Shown piece after piece: positions 8,245 to 14,611 of a stretch of 14,771 nucleotides of DNA. Location of the stretch: assembly GCA_028275425.1 (NCBI GenBank), contig JAPWUT010000018.1, positions 1-14,771 of the forward strand, in the 5' to 3' direction. The DNA comes from Anaerolineae bacterium. Its GTDB lineage: Bacteria; Chloroflexota; Anaerolineae; SpSt-600. Every line of letters begins with the position of its first letter. The stretch's first letter is position 1. The translations under genes and the position numbers were made by a program. The notes beneath the pieces are model-generated. The model was not told where the DNA came from. It ran no database searches and worked only from the letters and a program-made list of their open reading frames with translations.

Positions 8245-8295
8245 CTGGGGGTGGAGGGGGCGCAGCCCCCTCCCAGGGAGTTTGGGGGATGTGCC
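8245..8295 (+). repeat. Diverged solo copy of the composite repeat core
   Basis: The stem GGAGGGGG (8253-8260), loop CGCAG, stem CCCCCTCC (8266-8273), then TTTGGGGGATGTGCCC, matches the core of the window-end copy (14671-14717). It also matches the array units, in which the outer two pairs of the first stem are CC/GG instead of GG/CC. Confidence 0.65.
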
Positions 8296-8316
8296 CTTTC
8301 CGACCTAACCCCCTGG

Positions 8317-8341
8317 CCCCCTTCCCTGCGAGGGAAGGGGG
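8317..8341. repeat. Perfect 11-bp inverted repeat with GCG loop
   Basis: CCCCCTTCCCT (8317-8327), GCG, AGGGAAGGGGG (8331-8341). A very stable hairpin on either strand, followed by AAAA rather than T's on the plus strand, so it would not be a standard plus-strand terminator. It is distinct in sequence from the composite repeat. Confidence 0.65.
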
Positions 8342-8397
8342 AAAATTTGGCGGAGTTCTCCCCTCTTCACTCTGGAAAGGACCGCGGGAGAGGTTAA

Positions 8398-9109
8398 CCC
8401 CAGAACACTGGCGAACCCTCGGCCAACGGGGGTGGGGAAACGGGGGTCCAGGGGGCGCAGCCCCCTGGCGGGGGCTGTGGGGGGTGTCCCCCCACGAAAC
8501 CAGAAGAGGGGACGAGTTGCCCACCTTAGCAACCCCGCCCACGAGTGGGACCCAGAACGCTGGTAAACCCTCAGCCAACGGGGGTGGGGAAACGGGGGTC
8601 CAGGGGGGCGCAGCCCCCCTGGCAGGGGGCTATGGGGGGTGTCCCCCCACGAAACCTTAAAAGGGGCGAGCAATCCACCCCTGTAAACCCGCCCACGAGT
8701 GGGACCCAGAACGCCGGCAAATCCAAAGCCTACGGGGGTGGGGAAACGGGGGTCCAGGGGGCGCAGCCCCCTGGCGGGGGCTGTGGGGGGTGTCCCCCCA
8801 CGAAACCTTAAAAGGGGCGAGCAATCCACCCCTGTAAACCCGCCCACGAGTGGGACCCAGAACGCTGGCAAATCCAAAGCCTACGGGGGTGGGGAAACGG
8901 GGGCCCAGGGGGGCGCAGCCCCCTGGCGGGGGTTGTGGGGGGTGTCCCCCCACGAAACCAGAAGAGGGAACGAATTGCTCACCTTAGCAACCCCGCCACG
9001 AGTGGGACCCAGAACGCTGGCAAACCCTCAGCCTACGGGGGTGGGCAAAGGGGGTCCAGGGGGCGCAGCCCCCCTGGCAGGGGGTGTGGGGGATGTGCCC
9101 CCGCTTTAG
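8398..9109 (+). repeat. Tandem array of ~152-bp composite repeats (about 4.7 units)
   Basis: The anchor CCCAGAAC recurs at 8398, 8551, 8705, 8856 and 9008, giving periods of 153, 154, 151 and 152. Each unit runs in this order: CCAG-AACG-CTGG mini-hairpin; a variable head; a G-quadruplex motif of five G's, T, four G's, AAAC, five G's, TCCA, five G's; hairpin CCAGGGGG-CGCAG-CCCCCTGG; hairpin GTGGGGGG-TGT-CCCCCCAC; CGAAACC; a variable spacer; and the boundary palindrome CCCACGAGTGGG. The last unit stops after its second hairpin. Periods that are not multiples of three break every reading frame from unit to unit, so I regard the region as non-coding. It fills the gap between the convergent mutS and murI. 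No transposase or target duplication is seen. Confidence 0.9.
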
Positions 9110-9118
9110 CCGGGTAAT

Positions 9119-9940
9119 TTACAGCTTGCTCACCTTTCCTCCTTCCCACCTTACCCCGAACACAGGCCCCTCCAAACCTGTGAGCAGGCGCAAAATACTC
9201 CGAAACCTCTCCGGCTCTCCTGAAGTGAAAAACGAATAGCGGCCTTTCCCCCTTTCCTCCCTCAAAAGCCCATTGCTTTCCAGAACCCTCTTCACCTGGC
9301 GAGCTACAGCCTCAGAAGGGTCAATTATACTCACACCTGGGCCAACCACCTTCTCCAAGCTTTCTCGGAGGAACGGGTAATGGGTGCAGCCCAGGACCAG
9401 AACATCTATCCCTTTCTCAAGCAGAGGCTCAAGGTGTGCTTTGACCCTTTCCTCTGCTTCCTTGCCATTGAGAAGCCCCTCTTCCACCATCTCCACCAGG
9501 CCCGGACAAGCCTTAGTGTAAATCTCAACCCCTTGACCAAACCTCTCCACAAGCCGCTGGAAAAGGAGCCCTTGGAAAGTCGCTTTAGTAGCTATAACCC
9601 CAATCCTACCGCTTTTCGTAAGGCTTACGGCCGGCTTAACCGCCGGCTCCATCCCAACGATGGGGATGGGGAAGCGCTCTCGGAGGCTGTAAAGGGCAGC
9701 GGCAGAAGCCGTGTTGCAAGCCACCACCACGACCTTAGCCCCTTCCCCTATCAAAAATTCGGTTATGCCTTCGGAGAAAGCCCTGACTTCTTCCAGGGAT
9801 CGCTCTCCATAGGGGAGGTGGGCGGAATCGGCAAAGTAAACGATATCTTCACAGGGTAGTAACCGAGCAACTTCTCGCCAAACAGAAAGCCCTCCCACCC
9901 CTGAATCAAAGATGCCAATGGGGTTATCCTTGAAAGGCAA
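9119..9940 (-). CDS. murI: Glutamate racemase MurI
   Basis: A 273-residue cytosolic enzyme that interconverts L- and D-glutamate for peptidoglycan. The active-site pair is Cys75 in ACNTASA and Cys185 in LGCTHYP, with His187. The N-terminal FDSGVGGLSV (Asp12, Ser13) and DSAHLPYGERS are family signatures. I start it at the TTG at 9940, because AGGAGGT lies 5 nt upstream on the minus strand (9946-9952) and the conserved PIGIFDSG then begins at residue 7. A longer reading from a TTG at 9979 would put that ribosome binding site inside the gene. It is convergent with mutS and divergent from the hydrogenase operon. No murein gene is adjacent. Confidence 0.96.
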   Translation of the reverse strand: MPFKDNPIGIFDSGVGGLSVWREVARLLPCEDIVYFADSAHLPYGERSLEEVRAFSEGITEFLIGEGAKVVVVACNTASAAALYSLRERFPIPIVGMEPAVKPAVSLTKSGRIGVIATKATFQGLLFQRLVERFGQGVEIYTKACPGLVEMVEEGLLNGKEAEERVKAHLEPLLEKGIDVLVLGCTHYPFLRESLEKVVGPGVSIIDPSEAVARQVKRVLESNGLLREERGKGRYSFFTSGEPERFRSILRLLTGLEGPVFGVRWEGGKVSKL

Positions 9941-9945
9941 GGGCC

Positions 9946-9952
9946 ACCTCCT
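9946..9952 (-). promoter_or_regulatory. Ribosome binding site that fixes the murI start
   Basis: Reverse complement AGGAGGT, followed by GGCCC and then TTG at 9940. It is a full Shine-Dalgarno sequence at ideal distance and decides for the shorter murI protein. Confidence 0.8.
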
Positions 9953-9968
9953 ACCCAATTTGGCCTTA

Positions 9969-9996
9969 AGTTTAACCAATTTCGCCCAAAAATCAA
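9969..9996 (-). promoter_or_regulatory. Candidate murI promoter
   Basis: On the minus strand, TTGATT (plus-strand 9991-9996), a 16-nt spacer and TAAACT (9969-9974), each 4 of 6 to consensus. A transcript would start near 9962, about 20 nt before the murI start. This is weak and tentative. Confidence 0.3.
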
Positions 9997-10012
9997 AAAG
10001 CCCCGATGGGTT

Positions 10013-10051
10013 CGCCAGAGTTTTGGCCCCTCTGGCGGCGACGCTACGCCC
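10013..10051. repeat. Inverted repeat joined to half of the GGGCGTAGCG palindrome
   Basis: CGCCAGAG (10013-10020) and CTCTGGCG (10030-10037) are exact inverted arms around a 9-nt loop. Directly after them, GCGACGCTACGCCC (10038-10051) repeats the right half of the palindrome at 8214-8234. It looks like a degraded or composite palindromic element between murI and the hydrogenase promoter. Confidence 0.5.
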
Positions 10052-10080
10052 CCTTCATTGCCCCCACGGCAAAGCCATTT

Positions 10081-10109
10081 TTGACAAAGGACCAATATGG
10101 TGATATAAT
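10081..10109 (+). promoter_or_regulatory. Exact-consensus sigma70 promoter of the hydrogenase operon
   Basis: TTGACA (10081-10086), a spacer of exactly 17 nt, then TATAAT (10104-10109): all twelve consensus bases match. Transcription should start near 10116, leaving a leader of about 35 nt with GAGGAGG (10139-10145) before the ATG at 10151. Such a strong core normally needs repression to be controlled, and an operator-like site overlaps it. Confidence 0.88.
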
Positions 10110-10115
10110 TCACAA
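10098..10115 (+). promoter_or_regulatory. Rex- or CRP/FNR-like operator over the -10 box
   Basis: TGGTGATATAATTCACAA agrees with the Rex consensus TTGTGAA-N4-TTCACAA at 12 of 14 fixed positions, and the right half is perfect. The same bases also fit the CRP-type pattern TGTGA-N6-TCACA at 9 of 10. The -10 hexamer is inside the site, so binding should repress. Rex, which senses NADH/NAD+, would suit an NAD(P)-linked hydrogenase. Which regulator binds is inference. Confidence 0.55.
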
Positions 10116-10150
10116 GCCTTTTAACTAAGCATTGAGCTGAGGAGGAACCT

Positions 10151-11191
10151 ATGCCGATTATGATTCTGGGAAAAGAGAAGGTCCCCCAATTCGTGGAAGG
10201 CCTCCTTAGGGATTACCAAGTCATTGGCCCCCGCAAAAAAGACGGGTTCTACCTTTTTGGGCCTGTAAGCAAACCCGAAGAAATCGCCCTTGAATACCCA
10301 ATAGCCCTTTATCCCCCCAGGAAATTCTTCCTCCCGGCAAAAGAGCCTGTTCTACGTTTCCGCCTCGGAGAAAAGCCTGAGGTAGAACCTGTAGTGGAGC
10401 CACCTACCCCTAAGGTGCTCTTCGGCTTGCACCCATGCGACCTTCACTCTACTCGCCTTTTGGATGCAGCTTTCCTCAAAGAAAATCCGGATGCAAATTA
10501 TGAGACCCGCCGCCGCAATGCTATATTTGTGGGGATAGACTGCCTTGCTCCTTGCGATGAATACGCCTTCTGCAAAGACATGGGAACCTTGGATCCCAAA
10601 GGCTACTACGACCTCTTCTTAACCGACTTGGGGGAAGCCTACGCCGTGGAAATCGGGAGTGGGCGTGGGGAAGAGCTCCTGAGGAAATACTCAGCGGCTC
10701 GTGAAGCTACCAAGGCCGAACAGAGTAAGCTTGAAGAAGTGCGAAAGGATAGGGATAAGAATTTCCCCTCCAGGCTCAAGTTTGACGCATCAAAATTGCC
10801 GGAAATCCTCTGGAGCCGCTTTAACTCCCCATACTGGGGAGAGCTGGCCAAAAGGTGCATGGGATGCGGCTCATGCACACTGGTCTGCTCCACTTGCTAC
10901 TGCCATGACGTTCTTGACCGAGTTGAACTCAACCTTACGGAAGGGGAGAGGATAAGGGTTTGGGACTCTTGCTTGCTGGATGAATTTGCCAAAGTAGCAG
11001 GAGGGCTCAATTTTAGGCCCTCTTTGGAGCAACGCCTGCGCCACCGCTTTTACCGGAAAGGCAAGTACCTTTGGGACCTGCTTGGCCTTCCCGGTTGCGT
11101 GGGATGCGGGCGGTGCACCAGGCACTGCCTGGCTAAAATCAACCCAATAGAAGTGTTCAACGACGTTTACCAGGAATATAGTCAGGCCTAA
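10151..11191 (+). CDS. hydB: Group 3b [NiFe]-hydrogenase (sulfhydrogenase) beta subunit, 4Fe-4S protein
   Basis: A 346-residue cytosolic electron-transfer subunit (HydB/HyhB, related to anaerobic sulfite reductase subunit A). Two [4Fe-4S] binding sites lie in the C-terminal third: CMGCGSCTLVC (cysteines 236, 239, 242, 246) and CVGCGRCTRHC (316, 319, 322, 326). Extra cysteines at 249 and 251 and in VWDSCLLDEF are part of the family pattern. The N-terminal half has GLHPCDLHSTRLLD and GIDCLAPCDEYAFCKDMG. It should pass electrons between the flavin subunit and the hydrogenase dimer. It is first in the operon, with GAGGAGG 5 nt before the ATG, and 16 nt separate it from hydG. Confidence 0.92.
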   Translation: MPIMILGKEKVPQFVEGLLRDYQVIGPRKKDGFYLFGPVSKPEEIALEYPIALYPPRKFFLPAKEPVLRFRLGEKPEVEPVVEPPTPKVLFGLHPCDLHSTRLLDAAFLKENPDANYETRRRNAIFVGIDCLAPCDEYAFCKDMGTLDPKGYYDLFLTDLGEAYAVEIGSGRGEELLRKYSAAREATKAEQSKLEEVRKDRDKNFPSRLKFDASKLPEILWSRFNSPYWGELAKRCMGCGSCTLVCSTCYCHDVLDRVELNLTEGERIRVWDSCLLDEFAKVAGGLNFRPSLEQRLRHRFYRKGKYLWDLLGLPGCVGCGRCTRHCLAKINPIEVFNDVYQEYSQA

Positions 11192-11207
11192 AGGGGAGGA
11201 AAGAGCC

Positions 11208-12026
11208 ATGAGCAATGCCCACCTTCTTTTGCCCCGCCTTGCGCGGATTTTGGAAATCAAAGAATTAACACCCAGGGAGAAGCTCTTTACCCTTCAACTG
11301 GAAGACGGCAAACCCTTGGGCCATAGCCCCGGACAATTCGTGGAAGTCTCAGTCTTCGGAGTGGGGGAATGCCCAATAAGCATTTGCTCTTCCCCTACCA
11401 GGGGGGATTACTTCCAGCTTTGCGTAAGAGCAGTGGGCCAAGTTACCAATGCCCTGCATCGCCTCAAGCCTGGAAGCATGGTAGGAATAAGAGGCCCTTA
11501 CGGCAAAGGCTTCCCACTGGAAGTCATGAGGGGCCAAGACGTCCTCATAGCCGCCGGAGGCCTCGGAATGGCCCCACTCCGCTCCTTGGCTCAGTACATC
11601 AAAGATAGGCGCGATGAATTCGGAGAAGTCACCGTGCTTTACGGGGCCAAAGAGCCAGGGGAATTGCTTTTCAAAGATGAGCTGGATGAAATCCAAAGCG
11701 TTGGAGAGTGCCTGCTCACCGTGGACAAGGCCGATGAAAGCTGGAAAGGCCACGTTGGAGTTATAACCACCCTCTGCCCTCAAGTAAGCGTTGACCCCAC
11801 CCGCACCATTGCCGTTACCGTCGGCCCCCCAATAATGTACCGCTTCATCCTGCAGGAATTCAAGAAGATGGGGATTCCAGACGACCGAATCTACCTCTCC
11901 TTGGAAAGAAGGATGAAGTGCGGGGTAGGAAAGTGCGGTCATTGCCAGATAAACGGCATTTACGTATGCCGTGAAGGGCCTGTTTTCAACTATGCCCAAA
12001 TTAAAGATTTCCCTGAAGCTCTTTGA
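11208..12026 (+). CDS. hydG: Group 3b hydrogenase gamma subunit, FAD/NAD(P)H-binding
   Basis: A 272-residue diaphorase subunit (HydG/HyhG, like AsrB and dihydroorotate dehydrogenase electron-transfer proteins; not the radical-SAM HydG of FeFe hydrogenases). The N-terminal beta-barrel binds FAD (GECPISICSSPTRG, IRGPYGKGFPLE). The Rossmann half binds NAD(P) (VLIAAGGLGMAPLRSL, and VTVGPPIMYRF). A C-terminal [2Fe-2S] site uses cysteines 238, 243, 246 and 254 (CGVGKCGHCQINGIYVC). It is the point where NAD(P)H is oxidised or formed. The motifs alone do not settle NADP versus NAD; characterised group 3b enzymes mostly use NADP. The start is ATG after GGGGAGG. Confidence 0.93.
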   Translation: MSNAHLLLPRLARILEIKELTPREKLFTLQLEDGKPLGHSPGQFVEVSVFGVGECPISICSSPTRGDYFQLCVRAVGQVTNALHRLKPGSMVGIRGPYGKGFPLEVMRGQDVLIAAGGLGMAPLRSLAQYIKDRRDEFGEVTVLYGAKEPGELLFKDELDEIQSVGECLLTVDKADESWKGHVGVITTLCPQVSVDPTRTIAVTVGPPIMYRFILQEFKKMGIPDDRIYLSLERRMKCGVGKCGHCQINGIYVCREGPVFNYAQIKDFPEAL

Positions 12027-12041
12027 TTCGGAGGTAAGCTC

Positions 12042-12782
12042 ATGAAGCCGAAAGTTGCCATTTTTGAATTCGGATGTTGTGAAGGTTGCCAACTCCAGAT
12101 ACCAAACCTGGAGGAGAAGCTCTTGGAGCTCCTGGAGCACATAGAGCTCGTATCCTGGAGGGAAGGGAGCAGTGCCCACAGCGAAGGACCTTACGACATA
12201 ACTTTCGTGGAAGGGTCCATAACCAGGGAAGAGGAAAAGGACCGGTTACGCCAAATAAGGGAGAAATCCCGAATCCTCATAGCCCTTGGCGCTTGTGCTC
12301 ATATCGGCGGAGTCAATGCCATTAAAAATTCCATGGACCAAGAAGAAGTCCGCCGCTATGTCTACGGGGATAAAGCTGAATGGTTCCCATCCATACCTGC
12401 CATGCCTCTGAGCGCAGTTGTGCCGGTGGATTACGTTGTCCCGGGTTGCCCAATTGACAAGGAGGAATTCCTTGAGATAACGAAAGCCCTGCTTATGGGC
12501 AAGACCCCAGTTTTGCCCAATTATCCGGTTTGCGTGGAGTGCAAAAGGGCCGAAAACATCTGCGTGTATGAGAAAGGCCTTGTCTGCCTTGGGCCTATCA
12601 CCAGAGCCGGTTGCAATGCCCGCTGCCCAACCTTCGGGAACAGATGCATAGGATGCCGGGGCCTTATTGATAACCCCAGCATTAACGCTCACAAAGAGGT
12701 AATGGCTCGCTACGGCCTTTGTGCTGAGGACATAATCAACAAATACCGAATGTTTTGGGGCTACGCGGAGGTGATAAAATGA
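12042..12782 (+). CDS. hydD: Group 3b [NiFe]-hydrogenase small (delta) subunit
   Basis: A 246-residue Fe-S subunit, homologous to the 20-kDa (PSST/NuoB-like) fold. The proximal [4Fe-4S] ligands are Cys13 and Cys16 (FGCCEGCQ), Cys85 (LGACAH) and Cys136 (PGCP). Eight further cysteines at 164, 167, 174, 182, 191, 195, 202 and 205 (CVECKRAENIC, then CLGPITRAGC, CPTFGNRC, CRG) can hold the medial and distal clusters. There is no Tat signal, consistent with a cytosolic enzyme. It pairs with the nickel subunit and relays electrons to HydB/HydG. GGAGGT (12030-12035) precedes the ATG. The stop overlaps the hydA start as ATGA. Confidence 0.94.
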   Translation: MKPKVAIFEFGCCEGCQLQIPNLEEKLLELLEHIELVSWREGSSAHSEGPYDITFVEGSITREEEKDRLRQIREKSRILIALGACAHIGGVNAIKNSMDQEEVRRYVYGDKAEWFPSIPAMPLSAVVPVDYVVPGCPIDKEEFLEITKALLMGKTPVLPNYPVCVECKRAENICVYEKGLVCLGPITRAGCNARCPTFGNRCIGCRGLIDNPSINAHKEVMARYGLCAEDIINKYRMFWGYAEVIK

Positions 12783-14068
12783 GTGGCTTTGATATAAATG
12801 TGCACTACGTCTCCAGGGTTGAAGGTCACGGCAACATCGTGGTCAAAGTAGAGGACAATCAGGTCAAAGAAATGCGGTGGGAAATTCCCGAAGCCCCTCG
12901 CTTCTTTGAGGCCATGGTCAGGGGCAAACACTACAGCGATGTTGTGTTCATAATTTCCCGGATATGTGGCATATGCGGTATAGGGCACACATTTGCCGCC
13001 ATCCAGGCCTTGGAGAAAGCTCTGGGCTTTGAACCTTCGGAACAGACTTTGCTTCTCCGCAAGCTCCTCCTTCACGGCGAGACTATGCAGAGCCATACCT
13101 TACACTTCGGATACCTCGCTTTACCCGATTTCTTCGGTGCCCCCAACATAATCCCATTGGCTCAGAGCCATCGGGAACAGGTATTGGCGATAATACGCCT
13201 TCACCGGCTGGCCAACGAACTATGCGACCTCATAGGCGGGCGCACAACCCATCCAATTACGACCGTGGTTGGAGGGTGGACCAGGCTTCCAACCGAGGGA
13301 GAGCTCAAAGAGCTACGCCGTCGGCTTACGGAAGCCATCGCTGATGTTAAAGCTGTGGTCAAGCTGTTTGCTTCTCTGGAAATGCCTGCTTTCCAGCGGG
13401 AAACCGAATACATAGCCCTAAAGAAGCCCGATGAGTATGCTTTCTATGATGGCGAAATCGCTTCCACTGATGACCAGCGCACCACTCCCCTCCCTTGGTA
13501 CAAAGAAAAAATCCACGAATTCATAGTGCCTTACTCCACGGCTAAGAGAGCTCGGTCCAACCGCGAGTCTTACATGGTTGGGGCTTTGGCCCGCTTTAAC
13601 ATAAACTATGCTAAGCTAATGCCTCTGGGGCAAGAAGCGGCGGAGCTAATGGGCCTGAAGCCTATATGCTACAACTCCTTCATGAACAACATAGCCCAAG
13701 TGGTAGAAGTTGCCCACGCTATTGAAGATTCCATCCGCATCATTGATACTCTCCTTGCGAGGGGGCTCAAGGAAGAGAAAGTGGAGATAAAGCCGAGGTC
13801 CGGCAGAGGCGTGGGCGGTGTGGAAGTCCCCCGAGGCCTCCTCATCCACGATTACACATTGGACGAGCAGGGGCGGGTTGTGGACTCTAACATGATAATC
13901 CCGACCAACCAGAACCATCAGAACATAGAAGAGGACTTGAAAGCTTACCTTCCGCACCTTTTGGGCAGGTCCAAAGAGGACATAACCCTTGGGCTGGAGA
14001 TGTTAGTGCGAGCTTATGACCCGTGCATCTCTTGTTCCACCCATTTCCTCAAAGTGGAGTGGAAGTGA
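12779..14068 (+). CDS. hydA: Group 3b [NiFe]-hydrogenase large (alpha) subunit
   Basis: The 429-residue catalytic subunit. The nickel ligands are in RICGICGIGH (Cys63, Cys66) and the C-terminal DPCISCSTH (Cys416, Cys419). SRVEGHGN near the N-terminus is another signature. The chain ends FLKVEWK after His422, a seven-residue tail that the maturation protease should remove once nickel is inserted. I chose the ATG at 12779 because GGAGGT sits 6 nt upstream and ATGA overlaps the hydD stop; a TTG at 12755 would add eight unlikely residues and swallow that ribosome binding site. Together with HydBGD it interconverts H2 and protons with NAD(P)(H); some relatives also reduce sulfur or polysulfide in vitro. 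Confidence 0.96.
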   Translation: MSGFDINVHYVSRVEGHGNIVVKVEDNQVKEMRWEIPEAPRFFEAMVRGKHYSDVVFIISRICGICGIGHTFAAIQALEKALGFEPSEQTLLLRKLLLHGETMQSHTLHFGYLALPDFFGAPNIIPLAQSHREQVLAIIRLHRLANELCDLIGGRTTHPITTVVGGWTRLPTEGELKELRRRLTEAIADVKAVVKLFASLEMPAFQRETEYIALKKPDEYAFYDGEIASTDDQRTTPLPWYKEKIHEFIVPYSTAKRARSNRESYMVGALARFNINYAKLMPLGQEAAELMGLKPICYNSFMNNIAQVVEVAHAIEDSIRIIDTLLARGLKEEKVEIKPRSGRGVGGVEVPRGLLIHDYTLDEQGRVVDSNMIIPTNQNHQNIEEDLKAYLPHLLGRSKEDITLGLEMLVRAYDPCISCSTHFLKVEWK

Positions 14069-14523
14069 GAGGCAAGACCCTGCTTGTCGGCCTTGGGAAC
14101 GATTTTATGGGCGATGATGGAGTTGGGGTAGCGGTAGCTAAAATCCTTGAAAAAAGGGGGCTACCGCCCAATGTTGACCTTTTAGAAGGAAGCGTAGATG
14201 GCTTTACTCTTCTGGAGCTTATGCCGAGGTACGAAAGGGTCATAGTAGTAGATGCTGCTGACATGGGCCTTGAACCGGGTGAGTGGAGGGCTTTTGAAGC
14301 CAAGCCGGAGCTACTGGGCAAAAACCTGAGGACGCTCACGCACCTTTTCAGTTTAGGAGAAGCGTTAGAGTTAGCCGAAAGGCTTGGCCTTAACCTTCCT
14401 CCCATCAAAATTTATGCGATTCAGCCAAAATTTATAGGGTTTACGGGCAAACTACGTCTTACCGGCTCCGTTGCCAGAGCAGCGCAAGCTGTAGTAGCCT
14501 CACTGCAGAAGGAATTAAATTGA
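14065..14523 (+). CDS. Hydrogenase maturation protease (HycI/HyaD family)
   Basis: A 152-residue nickel-dependent endopeptidase that trims the C-terminus of the large subunit. GKTLLVGLGNDFMGDDGVG, with the metal-binding Asp of the GNDFMGDDG motif, and RVIVVDAADMG are diagnostic, and LTHLFSLGEALELA supplies the usual His region. I place the start at the GTG at 14065, where GTGA overlaps the hydA stop and GGAG (14056-14059) is 5 nt upstream. A longer reading from ATG at 14023 would add 14 non-conserved residues inside hydA. Its most likely substrate is the HydA made immediately before it. No hypA-F genes are nearby, so the remaining maturation factors must be encoded elsewhere. Confidence 0.93.
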   Translation: MRGKTLLVGLGNDFMGDDGVGVAVAKILEKRGLPPNVDLLEGSVDGFTLLELMPRYERVIVVDAADMGLEPGEWRAFEAKPELLGKNLRTLTHLFSLGEALELAERLGLNLPPIKIYAIQPKFIGFTGKLRLTGSVARAAQAVVASLQKELN

Positions 14524-14539
14524 GGCCCCCTCCTTCCAT

Positions 14540-14575
14540 AGCGGGGATGGCTCCAAGGGGCCATCTCCGCTTTTT
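14540..14575 (+). terminator. Intrinsic terminator of the hydrogenase operon
   Basis: A 12-pair stem AGCGGGGATGGC (14540-14551) / GCCATCTCCGCT (14560-14571), with one G-T wobble, an 8-nt loop and TTTTT at 14571-14575. It lies 17 nt after the protease stop and is the clearest terminator in the window. Confidence 0.92.
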
Positions 14576-14611
14576 ATTAAGTGGCGATTATCCTCCCTTT
14601 GCACACCCCAC

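Noticed and set aside
8317..8341. Plus-strand terminator of mutS
   Set aside because: It is followed by AAAA, not T's, and is over 230 nt beyond the mutS stop; it is kept only as a palindrome.
8398..9109. CRISPR array
   Set aside because: The unit is ~152 bp, the constant part is longer than the variable part, the variable parts recur, and there is no cas gene.
8289..9117. Several overlapping repeat-rich open frames on both strands (up to about 190 residues) in the mutS-murI gap
   Set aside because: Unit periods of 151-154 shift the frame at almost every unit, the frames are open on both strands because of the G/C-rich composition, and none has a convincing ribosome binding site or known domain.
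10013..10037. Terminator upstream of the hydrogenase promoter
   Set aside because: The stem is sound, but no T-run follows on either strand and no gene ends there.
10038..10080. Insertion sequence remnant between murI and hydB
   Set aside because: Only short palindromes are present; there is no transposase fragment and no pair of terminal repeats with a target duplication.
12755..12778. Longer hydA start at the TTG at 12755
   Set aside because: It would include the GGAGGT ribosome binding site in the coding region and add residues not expected before the conserved N-terminus.
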